The notes under the pieces were generated by a model. The model was not told where the DNA came from, searched no databases, and saw only the letters and a program-made list of their open reading frames with translations. A stretch of DNA of 48,975 nt from Chlamydomonas sphaeroides (Eukaryota > Chlorophyta > Chlorophyceae > Chlamydomonadales > Chlamydomonadaceae), in assembly GCA_001662425.1 (NCBI GenBank), contig BDDC01000566.1:5209-54183 (forward strand), read 5' to 3'. Positions 33,701 to 45,300 of this stretch are shown here, piece after piece (the stretch's first letter is position 1; every line of letters begins with the position of its first letter). Both the position numbers and the translations under genes were made by a program.

Positions 33701-35664
33701 GCTGAGCGGCTGCCCCTCCGCACCCGTCTGCAGGATCCAGCCCGCCGCGGCGTTGCGCGGCTTGGCCCTTGAAGTCAGAGACGCCCACGTCACGTCCGGC
33801 CGCGCGGCCAGCCAGGACACGCCCTCCTCCAGGTCCTGCCGCCGCGCACACGGCCACCGTGCACAGCAGCAGCGCGGCAAGGGCGGCAGGAGGGTCGCAT
33901 CAGCTGTCGACTCGGTGCCAGCGGCGCACCACACGCATGACTAATGGAGTAGCGATGCCCACGCCTCGCGCGTGCAACCCTGATGGGCATGGCTTTCAAG
34001 TGCGGAGTGGGTGGCTGGCTAGCACCGCACCTCATCGCACATGAAGAGCCGCAGGCGCGGTGCGCCCTGCCCCTGCAGCGCCTCCACCTGCCCGCGTGGC
34101 CAGCAACCGTCCCCGAGCTCCAGCCGCCCCAGAGCCGCAGCCAGGCCCGACACGAGCGCCCCAACCGCCGCGTCCCGTGACGCGCCACGGTACGGCGAAG
34201 ATACCAGATCCACGGTGATGCCGTACAACGGTACGGAAGCCGGGGTGGACGCGTCGTTTGAGAGGCCGCGGCGCCGCGGCAGGTCATTCCCTGCGTGCGG
34301 CCCCAGCCACGTCTCGACGCCCTGCAGCTCTGGAGGAATGGGGTACACCGCCGTCGCATGCGGCACGTCCCAAGTCGCAGCGTCGCCGTCGTGGGGTATG
34401 GCTGATGCGCCCGCGGCGCCATCAGTTAGCAGCAGCTGCCGGCGACGGCGCAGGTCCCTCTGGTGCCTAGCGGGGCGCGCGGCGTGCAGCGCCCTGACCA
34501 GCTCAGGCGGCTGCTTAAGCTCAGCGCCATATTCCGCCTGCAGGTGCATAGCACCTGTTGCTTGAAAAGTCGACGTTCAAGGTAGGCGACGGCTGACAAA
34601 AATAAAGGAGCAGGAGGTAGACTGCAGAGAACATAGGCTACAGAGGTTGGGGAATGCGGGACCCACCAGCAAGCCGCCGTGTCTCCGTACGGCGCTGGTC
34701 ACGGCTCCCCGGCTGCCGTGCACGAGCACCGTGTCGTCCGGGATGTACGCCTGTACGGAGCTGCCGCCGGCTGCGAGCGCTGCCACCAGCGGTTCGCCGC
34801 TGCCTGTGGGTAAGATGCACGTGTTGGGGGTTGGGGCGTTGGCTTGCCCCTTTCCGTAGGAAACGGGGCAAGGCCCTTGCAGTCATCCCGGAGGTGACCC
34901 TGTCCTAACGGCTAAACTTTTTAGCGTTACTCTTGTCAGACCATTTCCTGTGTCCTGTTCGGCATGATGCTACTTGTCGTTTTGCCCGAGACCCCTCAAA
35001 AAGTCCCAGCTACGACCGCATAATGACCGACGGTGTTCGTCTAGTCTGGGTGTTCCCTTTTTGGGGCAAGGCATGCACCCATGCGCAGCTGGGGAAGTTT
35101 GTCAGGGCGTTGGCGTGGCCTGGTCATGGCGTGCGCGTGGTGGGGCCGCGTCGGCCTGTTTGGGCCGTAGCCATCAGTGGCTCAGGCCTGCTGCCGTATC
35201 ACTGGCTGCGTTCTGGACCACTGAGAGGTTCGCATAGGGCTGGGGCTGCGCGCTTGCAGAAGTGACGCACCTGGCATGAACCTGACGAGGAACAGCTCCG
35301 GCGCTTGCGGCCCGGCTGAGGTGCCGCGGCTGCCCCCGTCCTGCTCGGCGGGCGGCCTGCGGACGGCAGACGGGGGGCTTAGCACGCGTTTCAACGCTAA
35401 TGAGGCGCTGAGTTGCGGATATGTGCTTCCACGCGCTCGTGTGCCTCCTGCGAGCCTGCCGCGGCCCGTCCGCGGCCCTCACGCGGCCCGCATGCCACAT
35501 GTTTGCACGCGCGCATACCTTAGCACCACGCGCTGACTCCGAAGCGCTACATATACGTTGATGGATCCACTGTTTCCACCGTTTTGCTTCCGTTGTGCTG
35601 TCGTTTGGCCAGGTCCGCTGGCGATGAGCATCAGGATTCCCAGGAACAGCGCGCGACGCTCCAT
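21781..35664 (-). CDS. Giant membrane-anchored subtilase with PA, ricin-lectin and PPSPP modules
   Basis: Predicted surface serine protease, 39 exons, about 2,203 codons, one in-frame TAG (codon 686). Order: signal peptide MERRALFLGILML; prodomain (to about 330); S8 catalytic domain with D363 (VGDGGLD), H426 (DGHGTHVAG), N547 (VVAGGN) and S821 (DGTSMAAPT); PA insert about 623-720; C-terminal jelly roll with AVLVWNDFP and ALVNDLDLYY (about 894-1004); ricin-type repeats with Cys and QxW (about 1065-1551); DLDL-type beta domain; PPSPP hinge (about 1704-1890); second DLDL domain; TM helix about 2164-2188; short basic tail. Exons: 35664-35519, 35356-35271, 34803-34667, 34537-34031, 33835-33724, 33571-33480, 33337-33200, 33009-32985, 32830-32620, 32358-32172, 31986-31917, 31718-31621, 31340-31284, 31119-30969, 30619-30498, 30098-30024, 29957-29898, 29827-29734, 29511-29461, 29291-29233, 29021-28984, 28791-28719, 28558-28526, 28375-28319, 27997-27855, 27742-27615, 27428-27369, 27204-27023, 26845-26512, 26372-26091, 25979-25814, 25683-25475, 25265-25216, 25139-25019, 24868-24712, 24515-24373, 24098-23854, 23728-22918, 22682-21781. 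Least certain: the end of exon 9 (32669 with a TAG acceptor at about 32369 also fits), exons 14-15, and exon 17. Confidence 0.8.
22959..23515 (-). repeat. PPSPP-type proline-rich hinge coding region
   Basis: About 186 residues of SPPPPSP, APPSP and PKPPSP units inside exon 38 of the subtilase. Such hydroxyproline-type rods are characteristic of volvocine extracellular-matrix and wall proteins. Here the rod separates two related beta domains. Confidence 0.85.
30333..30342. other. Assembly gap (10 N) in a subtilase intron
   Basis: The ten N are within the intron between exons 15 and 16 of the model, so no coding sequence need be missing. The short fixed-size gap marks a local scaffolding join. 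Confidence 0.95.
30579..30581 (-). other. In-frame TAG in the PA-domain exon of the subtilase
   Basis: Exon 15 reads GGIGTLFARTDGR, TAG, then VEQRFGPNATELWPL and AVISQ in the same frame. Both halves look like protease-associated domain sequence. The stop disappears if exon 14 is extended to 30931 (donor GTGTGT) and exon 15 begins at 30578 using this TAG as acceptor; that alternative is also in phase. Confidence 0.7.
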
Positions 35665-36634
35665 TTCTGGCATCCGAGTATATAGCGGCGATTCCAGCAC
35701 TGCGTATGAGCAATTTATTGTAGTTGCGCCGTTGACGAAACGTAACTGTTCGCGCTCGTCCAGACGCCCGCGTTCCGCAAACGACGCAGCGAAGGCGACG
35801 CGGTGTTTCCCACATATTGAAAACCCTAGACTGCAACTCAAGCCACCAAGTCGTCTCAGGCGCAGCCACCAACTGGCGCTTGACCCCCACACTCGGCCGT
35901 CGCCGTGGCCGTCGCCGCTGCCGCCGTGCCCAACTAGTCGCGGCCTGTCTAGCTTTGGGCTTCCGCCTGCTTTCCGCGCCTGCTGATTGGGGGCTGCTAC
36001 GGTGCCCCAGGCAGCTGGGGAGTGAGGCCGCGAGGCGCTGCCGCCTGTGGTGCAACAGCGCCGCGCGCAGTCTTCACCAGTCTAGTCCGGACGCGCCTTA
36101 CATGGCAGTGGCCTGCAGCGGCTCTGGACCGGGCAGGGCAATGCATGACGTCATGAGCAGCCGCAGTACGTCCGCCGTAGCACCCGCCTAGTACGCTCCC
36201 TCTGTACACATCCCCCACTAGGGTCGTCGGGTGTCGCGTCCCGCCGAACACCTGCCGCCCGGCAGTCGCCGGGCCCTCCTCATACAAAAGCCAGCATACG
36301 CCTAACGCTTTCGCCACCAAGCCTCCTCCCTCTACAGCACCCAGGACACCGGCTGCAGCGCGAGAGTCTAAATGAATGCCCCCCCCAAGCTGCCTCCGGC
36401 CCAACCCCCCAGCCAGCCAGCCAGCCAGCCCGCGCTCCAGCCCGCACCCAGGCGCCTGTCCAGCCCTGCCGGCAGGCACTCCCACGCGTCATCCCCAGCC
36501 GAGCCCACACGCGCGCCGCACCCGCCTCGGACCCCTGCACGCCATCATCGCCCCATCCCCATCCCCATCCCCAAGCCCCCACACGCGAAACCCACGCCAC
36601 ACTGCACCATGCCACACACACCCCGGCCGCACTG
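35665..36634. other. Intergenic region between tandem minus-strand genes
   Basis: It holds the promoter and 5' UTR of the subtilase and the 3' flank of the gene ending at 36635. A TGTAA in minus orientation is at 36098-36102, 533 bases after that stop. No other gene was recognised. Confidence 0.55.
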
Positions 36635-39349
36635 CTAGTGGTTGGCCGCCCGCAGCTGCACGATCTCCGCGCGCCGCGAGCGGCAGAAGTCCCTCGCGTC
36701 CAGCAGCTGCTGCTGCACCGCCCGCGCCATCTCCTCGTCCAGGTGCGCCACCGGCGCGCCCTGCTGCTGCTGTTGCTGGTGCGGGTGCTGGTGCGGGTGC
36801 GGATGCTGCACGTACGGGGGCAGCGACGGCTGCGGCGAGCGCGCCGTGGCAGAGACGGAGCGGACCATGTAGGGCCTCGAGTCGGTGCTGCCGCCGCCGG
36901 CACCCGCGATGCCCGTGGCGGAGCCTCCGCTGGTGGCCCACGCTGGCCGCGGCGGTGGGTGCCGGGGTGCCGGGCCTGCGGTCGCCGGGGGCGAGCCGCC
37001 GCCAGCGCTGCCGTACGGCCCTGCGGGCACTCTGTCGTACGCAGCGGTCGCGCTGGCGGGCCGCACTGGCCGCGACTGCGCGACGTGCCCCCCGCCGCCA
37101 GGCGACATCAGCGCCGCCGGGCGCGGCGGCGGCGCGCCGCCGCCGCTGTGCTGTCCGCCGTATGGCGCCGCCGACATGGGCCGGCCGCCACGCGCGCCGC
37201 CGCGTGCCGTCGGCGGTGCGCCGTAGCTACCGCCCTGCTGCGCGACGGCCTGCCGCGCCTGCGCCTGCAGGTTCCGGTGCGCCGACAGGAACTGCTTGAG
37301 CGTCAGCTCCCGCACCACCGCCACCTCGCCGTCGCCGCCGCCGCCGCCCGCCGCCGCCGCTCCGACGCCGTTGCCGTACTCCTCCTCGTACTCGTCCTCC
37401 TCATCCAGGACCTCCTCCTCGTCCTCGTCGTACCCGCGCGCGTGCCGCTGGCTGTGGTGGTGCTGCGGCGGCGGCCGCTCCTCCACCAGCTGCACGGTCA
37501 TGTTGGAGTTGCGGTCCTTGAGCCGGTACCGCCGCCGCGCGACGCCGAGCTGCGACAGCCAGCGGTTGGCCTCGACGATGCGCTTGATGGTCTCCGCAAC
37601 GTACACGCTGACGGCGACGCCGGCCACCTTGACGGCGGCGCTGCCGCCGCCGCTCGAGGCGCCGGGCGCGCCCTGCGGCACGACGCGCTCCGTGACCGGC
37701 GGCTCCGTGACACCGCCGCCGTACGTGCTGTACACGGCGCTGGCGTCGTATCCCAGGCCGACGCCGGGGCTGACGGGACCGCCGACGCCGGCGGCGGCGC
37801 CGCTGGGCGCGGCGCGCCTGGCGGAGGCGGGGCGCAGGTGCTGCGGCTGAGCGGACATGGGCCGGTTACGGCCCATTGGCTGCGACACGCCGCCGGTGCC
37901 GGGCGGCGGCGGCACCCCGTAGTTGGCCGGGCGAGCCGAGACAGGCCGCCGCGTGGCCGGCGCCGTCATCGGCCGGGCAGCTCGGCGGCCGCCAGTGCCG
38001 CCGCCGCCACCGCTCGGCCGCCGGCCCCCAGCGCCGTGGCCCTCGGATCCGGCGAGCGCATCCAACCACACGTCGAACTTAATCCGGTTCTGTGCGGCAT
38101 GGAGCTCGGCCTCGTCCATAACGGAGAGCGACGCCTCCGTCAGCGGCGTCGGCGGCGAGCCGGCGGCGCCGTCATCGCCGCTGGCCCGTTTCGCCGCCGC
38201 CGCCGCCCTGCCATCCGCTCGCATGTTGCGCGCAAGGTCGATAAACGCGGACGTCGGCGTCGGCTCCGGCGTTGACGATGCCAGCGCGGCGTCGGCGCCG
38301 TCGGGCCGCATGTGCGGCGCCGACGACGGCCGGCCGCCGGCGTCGTCCGCCGGCGACGGCGTCACCGTCGTCAGCGACGGACCCGCCGCCGGCGGCGGAC
38401 CGCCGTCGCCGGTGCCGCGGCCGGGGGAGCCGGCGCGGCCAGGGCTGGAGGTCCGGTGGAAGCCGGGGCCTGACGGCGCCGTCAGGGCGTCGCTGGCCAC
38501 GTGGTACCCCAGGTACCCGAACGCCGCCAGGCCGGCGCCGGCGGGCCGGGCCGATGTGGGTCGCTTCGCCGAAGCCGCCTTGTGGTGTGCCGGCAGCACC
38601 TCGATGTCATGTTTGAGCAGCTGCATAGCAAACTGCTGCGGAGGTAGCAGGTCCGGGTTGCCGGGGCTGGCCTCGCTGGGCGCGACGGCGCTGAGGCCGG
38701 CGACAGAGCCCGCGGCGCCGGAGCGGCGGAGCAGCGCGTCGTCGTCGTCGCTGGCGTCGCCGCCGGGCAGGCTGGCGGCGGGTGGGCCAGTGGGCGTCCG
38801 CGGCATGGAGTGGCGGAGGCTGTGGGGGCGCAGGGAGACGGGGGAGGGCAAACGGGAGGGCGGCGAGCGGGTCAGCGCCGGGGCTACGACACCATGACAC
38901 GGCGATGATCCGCCCCCCGGTCCACCGAGAGGACATGCCACGGCCCCGCATGCCCACGCCGCCCACCTGGCGGCCGACGGCTCCGCAGGCGGCACGGCGG
39001 ATGGCTCAGCCGATGGTGCCTCCTCCGTGGCCGTTTCCTGCTCCGTCTCCTCGTCCTCCTCAAAGTCATCTTCCCCGTACCCATCGTCCCCATCGTCCTC
39101 CTTGCCGCCAGCCGTCTCAGCCACCGACGGCTCCTCCTCCGCTACTTCGGGCTCCGGCTCCTTGGGCCCCTCCGACGCCTCGTACCCCATCGGCTCCACG
39201 AACCCATATCCCTGCATCACATCGCCCGACGGCGGCGGCGGGTGGCTGCTCATGCCCGACGCCGACGGCGCGTAGCGCGCCTGCTCGGCCTCGGCCTGCG
39301 GCTCGGGCTCCTCATCCGCAACCTCGTCCGCGCCCTGCTCCAGCTGAGA

Positions 39350-39419
<70 letters not shown>

Positions 39420-39420
39420 C

Positions 39421-39490
<70 letters not shown>

Positions 39491-39491
39491 G

Positions 39492-39560
<69 letters not shown>

Positions 39561-39561
39561 T

Positions 39562-39629
<68 letters not shown>

Positions 39630-41171
39630 GCGTGCTCATGCTCCTGACCCACGCCGCCGCCGGATGTGCTGGGCTCGCGCTCCATCGCGGCGCCCGAGCC
39701 CTCGGCCAGCAGCGCCGGCGATGGCTCCTCGTAGTGGGCGTCCTTCGTGGGGGCCTCTGGGGAATCCTCGCGCTCGCCGCGGCCCAGTGCCCCGGGGTCC
39801 CACCGCCCTGCGTCCGACACCTGCAAGGCGGGGAGGGGAGCCAGGCAGTGCGCACAGCAGCTTCAGGCCGCCGGTGCGAGCTCCGTCCCGCGCAGGCGCA
39901 CGCCCCGCACAGAGCTGCAGGGTCCGAAGCAGGGCCGGCGGCAGCCAGGTAGGCAGCCAGGCAAGGGGCGCCGTACAGTCCAAATCCCGGTACCTGGCTT
40001 GAACGCGCAGCGCCAAGCGGTTCGCCTCCTAGCGGTACCTGACGTGAGGTCGTGGCTGTCATGTCGCCGGTGGCCTCCTCGGCAATGCCCGACAGGGGCT
40101 CCGGAGAGTGGCCGCCGCGCGCGCCTGCGGTGGCACAAGCAAAGGGTCCGCAAGCGCATGCGTGTGACGACCAAACCGGGCCACAGCGTACGACCGCGGC
40201 TTGCGCCGTCTGGGCTATCGCCCCAACACAACATGACGCTGCGGCTGGAGGGGGCCTTGCATAGGCCCGCATGCGTCACGGTATATGGCTCGGTCTGGAG
40301 GGAATGCGATGCGTCATGCATGGCGTCCCCTCCGCAGTAGCCCTAAGGCTGACGGCCAGCCGCACGCACCGCTGCCCGATAGCCGGGGGTGGCTGGGCTC
40401 CGCACTCTGCGGGCGGCTCAGGTAGCCCAGGTTGCTGCCGGACGCCTGTGACGCCAGCGCCATGTACGGCCGGGGAGGCGGCTCGTACTCAGACCGGCCG
40501 ACCTCGGACGGCTCTGGGTGCGGGTCGGGGAGAGGCAGTGTTGCTTGCAGGCAGCAGGAGCGTGGGGCCGCGGGCCCGAGACCTTGGAAACGGAGGCATG
40601 GTGCGGGTGGCGCGCACCATTGGTGATGGAGGAACGGGCGTAGCGCTCCCGTTCGCGCTCCTTTTGCTGCTCGGGCCGCGGCGACTCCATGGGCTGAGCC
40701 GACCTGGAGGGAGCGGTAGTTGGCGATGCGATGTGGGGTGAGCAGGCCGCGGGACAAGCGTACACCCCGTCCCAAATTCTGCCCACATTGCCCCGTCCCC
40801 GCCTCACCAGGGCCGGTTCGCGCGGACCTGGACATGAGGGTTGGGGCAAGGGAAAAGCGGGGTTGGGCAGCGGATGGTGTCAACCGAACTGGGCCGCGGT
40901 GCTGGACGTTCTGATTATGCTAGCTAGCAGGGTGCCCACCTCCTCTTGGCGTCGAGCCTGGGCCTCGCGGAACTTCACATGCTCCGCGGCGATCCTTTTC
41001 TCCACCTCGTCGTCGCTAGTGTTCGCAGCCTCGTCGCCATCATCCTGAAAGCAAAGCCAAATCCATCGGTTGCAATTGATGCGCAGGCAAACGCGTTATC
41101 TGCGTCGGCACATTGTCCGCATGGCTTACTTCCTGGACATAAGCCGCAAAGTCATCATCAAGCTGCGCCAT
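36635..41171 (-). CDS. Large disordered protein with SARP-type motifs and a Glu-Pro repeat
   Basis: Seven exons close in phase to 1,163 aa: 41171-41130, 41044-40940, 40693-40618, 40513-40370, 40124-40039, 39820-38967, 38819-36635. The N-terminus MAQLDDDFAAYVQE is followed by an acidic then a Lys/Glu/Arg-rich helix. Residues about 218-310 are almost pure Glu-Pro. Next comes an acidic stretch and then repeated motifs RPTSARP, RPMTAP, RPVSARP, RPMSAQP, RPASAR and RPASA. One more folded-looking block is AETIKRIVEANRWLSQLGVA with RRRYRLKDRN. The last 40 residues form a helix ending LRAANH. SARP-like motifs are frequent in algal and animal ciliary, basal-body or microtubule-associated proteins, so such a role is possible, but that is inference and I do not recognise the family. 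A 147-base in-frame intron (38966-38820) could be retained. Confidence 0.75.
39351..39626 (-). repeat. GGCTCA hexanucleotide array encoding (Glu-Pro)n
   Basis: 46 hexamer units over 276 bases, nearly all GGCTCA on the plus strand, with single-base variants (GGCCCA, GGGTCA, TGCTCA) that give Gly, Asp and His substitutions. It lies wholly within exon 6 of the gene at 36635-41171, so unit number changes keep the frame. Confidence 0.9.
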
Positions 41172-42373
41172 GGTGGTCTAAGGATTTGGCTTTAGCTTGC
41201 ACAGCCCCAACGGGCGAGAGTTGTTCCGCGGCTCTAGTAACTCCGCATCTCGGTTCGTGTGCGCCGTCAACCGTGTGGTCAGCGAGTGATTACCAGACCG
41301 TAGCTATTGGTAGACGTACAAGGCACCGGTGGTGGAACATGATGGTGGCAGCCCACCTGTCTAAGCATCGTAGGTGTCAAACCCTGGAAGAGGGGATAAG
41401 CAGGCGAGAGGACGTTGCGGACTTTCCCCCTGTCCCCTCAGCTGCCCCATCGTTATCGTTCGTTGAGAGGACAGGCTTTGCAACCTCAGCAGTTGTCTGC
41501 AGGTGGCCAAGCACAACGGCGACCGCGACGCTTGGCGAGTCAGTCAGCTGGCGGCGCACAACCTGAAGCGGAAAAATCAGCGCGAAGGCCAGAGCGTGGG
41601 CCGAGCACAGTGATACTCGGGCGCGAAGCGACCACGAGCCCTGGCCCGAGCCCTGAAGTCGGCTTTGTTGGCGGTGTTGGCGGTAACGGCGGCGATGATG
41701 GCGGCGGCAGCCGGTGCTGGTAATCAGTAAAAAGCCGGTGCGGGACTGGACAGCCCAGCTTCAACCCTTGGAGCGGATAGGTACAGCTGGGGGCGTTCAC
41801 TTTGCCACAGGAGGTGAGCTTCGAGCTAGTGCACCCATGGGGTTCAGCTCGCATTGCCCCATGGCGTCTTGTGTGGGCCACCTGGTGTGGACTGATGAAC
41901 ATACACGCAGCCCGGTGCACCTGATGTGCGCGGCACAGGGTTACAGGCAGCCCGGCGCCGCTCTGTTGCCCGGTACTGACGGTTTGCAACCGAAGTACAG
42001 ACCGCACTACCACGCCTAGCCTGGGTCAGCTCACATGACAACCATGTGCATAGCCATGTGGCACCTGACGGCCTTCGGCCTCGCGCGGCTCATGGTGAGT
42101 GATGCAGGCCTCCCCGCTGTTCCGCGGCCGCCCCCGCCCGCCGGACCCACCCACCGCCACTGCCACACGCTTTTATTGCTAGGCAAATCGGCCATACGCG
42201 AGCAAAAAAAGGAAAGCACGCGAGCCGCCCTGCAACGCGCCCCGGTCGTGCCCCGCTGCCTCCGGCCTCCCCACCGCGGTTCCTCACGCCCCTGAAGCGC
42301 TGCTGCCCGGGCCAACCCTGGCCGCCACCCGGCGCGCGCCCCCTCCGCTGTTGCATACGCAGCGAGCCGCCGC
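41172..42373. other. Intergenic region between tandem minus-strand genes
   Basis: It holds the upstream region of the SARP-motif gene and the 3' flank of the MYND gene. A TGTAA in minus orientation is at 41941-41945, 429 bases after the MYND stop, and is a candidate polyadenylation signal. I see no other gene. Confidence 0.5.
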
Positions 42374-45300
42374 TCACTGACCGCTGCCGCGGGCCCCTGC
42401 GCGGCCGCGGCCGCCAGCCGCCAGCTCCTTGCACGCCGCCTTGTGCCCCGCCGCCCAGTGCTCCCGCTGGCAGTCCGGGCCGCAGTAGCGCACCGCCCTG
42501 CAGCCGCTGCACTTTTTGTGGCTCAGTAGCGCCTCGGCAGCGCCCTCCCGCAGCTTGCAGCGCGTGTTGTCGCACATGCGCACAGCCGCCATGCGCACCT
42601 TGGCAGCCTCCTCCTCCCCGTCCTCGCCGCCCCCGGCCGGGCCGCCGCACCGGTCCGCGCCCAGGTGGGTCGGCAGCCGCAGCGGGCGCTCCAGGAAGCG
42701 AGCCAGCACCTGCGGCGATGGAAAGGGCGACGGGAGGCGCGATGGGAGGTGCTATGGGAGGTGCTATGGGAGGTGCGATGGGGAAGTGCGAGAGGTGTGC
42801 GATGGGAGGCGCAGCAGGCGCTGGTCAGCCCCGCCCGCCGTAGCTGCGCCGGAAGTGCGCCGGGCCAGCAGCAACGCCCCCGCCGGCGAGCCAGCACCTG
42901 GGCAGCGGTCTTGAAGCGCAGCGCGTCGATTGCCTCGTCACACGCCCCCGCCTGCAGGCGCTGTATCCCTGCCTGCAGCCCTCGCTGCAGCCCCGGGCTC
43001 AGCACCGGCAGCGCCTGCAGCAGCGGCCCCAGGTCGTGCCCCGGGCCGCCGGCGCCACGCAGCGCGTCGCGGACGGCGCCGGAGAAGGCGCCGTGCGCCG
43101 CCAGGCACAGCAGCACGAAGGCGTGCGTGTCCGCCAGGTAGGAGGCGGCCAGCAGCGGCTCGCCGTCGGGTGCGAGGTGGGCGTCCAGGTCGGCCGCGAA
43201 CTCCGCCAGCGGCCAGGTGGCTAGCAGCCTGCCGCTGGCCGCCAGGAAGCGCAGCGGCTGCGCCGGCGCCAGCTCGGCGCCGGCCAGCACCGGCAGCAGG
43301 TGCTGGATGCAGACCGCCGTGTTGAAGAGCGGGTGCGCGACGGACGTCTGCGGCAGCCGGAAGTCGGGGTCGGGGCTGACGGCGGCGGTGCCGTGGTCCG
43401 CCAGCGCCTCCAGCAGGGTCGCCGCCGCCGGCAGCGTCGCAGCCAGGCAGCGCGCGAGCACGGCGCGCAGCCGCAGCCGGCGGGCCTCCACCGCCGCGCC
43501 GCGCTCGGCCGCACAGGTCGGCAGCGGCGCAACGTCCGGCGGCGGAAGGAAGACGGCTGATGCGAGGTCGTCGATGAACGCAGAGAGCTCCGACACGGCG
43601 CTGAGGGCCTTGTCGACGAGGCCCTGGCGGCCGCTCGCGGCCGAGCGCGCAGCGCCCAACCGCACGCTGTCCGCTGCCTCGACCAGCAGCCGCCGCACGT
43701 ACATGGCCAGCGAGACGAGCAGTCCCAGGTCGCGGCCGGCGGCCCAGTCACCGGGGCTGGGCGGCGGGGCGCCCGCTGGCGAGCTGGGCGGCGGCGGGTC
43801 GATGAGGTGCGCGATGACGCAGACCAGGGGCGCGTGGTTGGCGTAGGAGAAGGGTAGGGCCTGCCGGGCCGCCAGGCGCAGGGCGGCTTCGACGGACCGC
43901 AGCAGCCCGGCGCGGGCTAGCGCGGCGGCGGCGGAGCGGCGGCCGGCGCCGTCGAGCTGCGGCCAGCCTGCGGGCATGAGGTCGACGACAGGGCATCGCA
44001 GCAGGTTGAGGCGTTTGACGCAGGGCGCAGGGCTCAGGGGCTCAGGGGCTCAGGGGCTCAGGGGCTCAGGGGCTCAGGGGCTCAGGGGCTCAGGGGCTCA
44101 GGGGCTCGAGGTCGCAGGTGCGCGCACAGCAGCGCCGAGCCCTGCTGGTACGCTGCAAGGCAGCCGGCAGCGCCGCGGAGTAGCAGATGGCAGCAGCAGG
44201 TGCTGCAACCGCACTTGCAAGAGACAAGACAAGACCGACCCACATGACGCGACGGGCCCGGTCATGAAGTTGGCCACCACCCGGCCCAGCGGCGCCACCG
44301 GCAGCAGCCCGCTGCCGCGCTCCGGTAGCGCCGCCGCCAGCGCCCAGGCCTGCGCCTCAAGTGCCGACACCAGCGCCCCACCGCGCGCCGGCCCTGCAGC
44401 GCGCTCCGCCACCATCGTGGCTGTGTCGATGCACGCCTGCAGTGCTCGCCCAAGCAACAAGTCCTTCTGATCCAGCGCGGGCATGAACATGTGCCAGATC
44501 CCGTACATGTTGCCCAGCGGGGACTCTCTGCGCAGCACCGCCAGCGCCTCCGCCGCCCCGGCCGCTAGCGCAGCGGCGTCGGCCGGTGGCGGCGCACCAG
44601 CCGTGCCGCCGCTGCTGCTAGGCCCGGCGGCCGCGGCGGCGGTGGTCTCCGCGCGGAGCGCGTGCTGCCAGGAGAGCATGGCGGTGAGGCAGCCGGCGCT
44701 GTGCAGCACGGAGAGCGCGTGGCCGTGCGCCGCGGCGGCTGGCGACATGAGCCAGAGCCGCGGGCCGGAGGTTGTGGCGGGGCCGGGAGAGGAGGAAGAG
44801 GACCCGGGCAGCGGCGGCAGCCTGGCGTCTGCGGCGAGGCGGTCCAGCAGCAGCCGCATCAGGCGCTGCAGCTGGGGGCCGGCCAGGATGGCGCGCACGG
44901 CGTTGGCCAGCGGCGGCGGCATGGGGCGGTCGACGGCGTAGGGGTGGGTGAACAGCTCCGCCGCGACGCTGATGTAGAGCAGGGGCTGCGGAGTTGGGGA
45001 TGGCACGCGGCGCGCGACCCTTGAGTGAATCTACAGGGGCAGAGGCTCAGATGTTGGCGGCCCACGGCGATGCAGTACTCTGCTGCCATCTCCGGAGCAC
45101 TTGTCGCCGACTGCTGTGCGGTTCCTGCGTGTCGATGCAAGCTTGGCCGTGTATCCCGATTCATTCTTATTCCACAAAAAGATTGGCCGCAGCGAATGCC
45201 GCGTGCGGGGCCCACCTTCGCCACGGCCCGCCCGTCGCAGCACTCCGAGTCCTCGCCGCGCATGTCGGGCATGTCGGCGAACGCGTCCTCGCGCATTGAC

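Noticed and set aside
39351..39626. CRISPR-like array
   Set aside because: Six-base direct units without spacers; a coding microsatellite in a eukaryotic genome.
38782..40002. Plus-strand ORF with long Gln-Ala repeat
   Set aside because: It is the antisense reading of the Glu-Pro hexamer array, lacks splice context and is not family-like.
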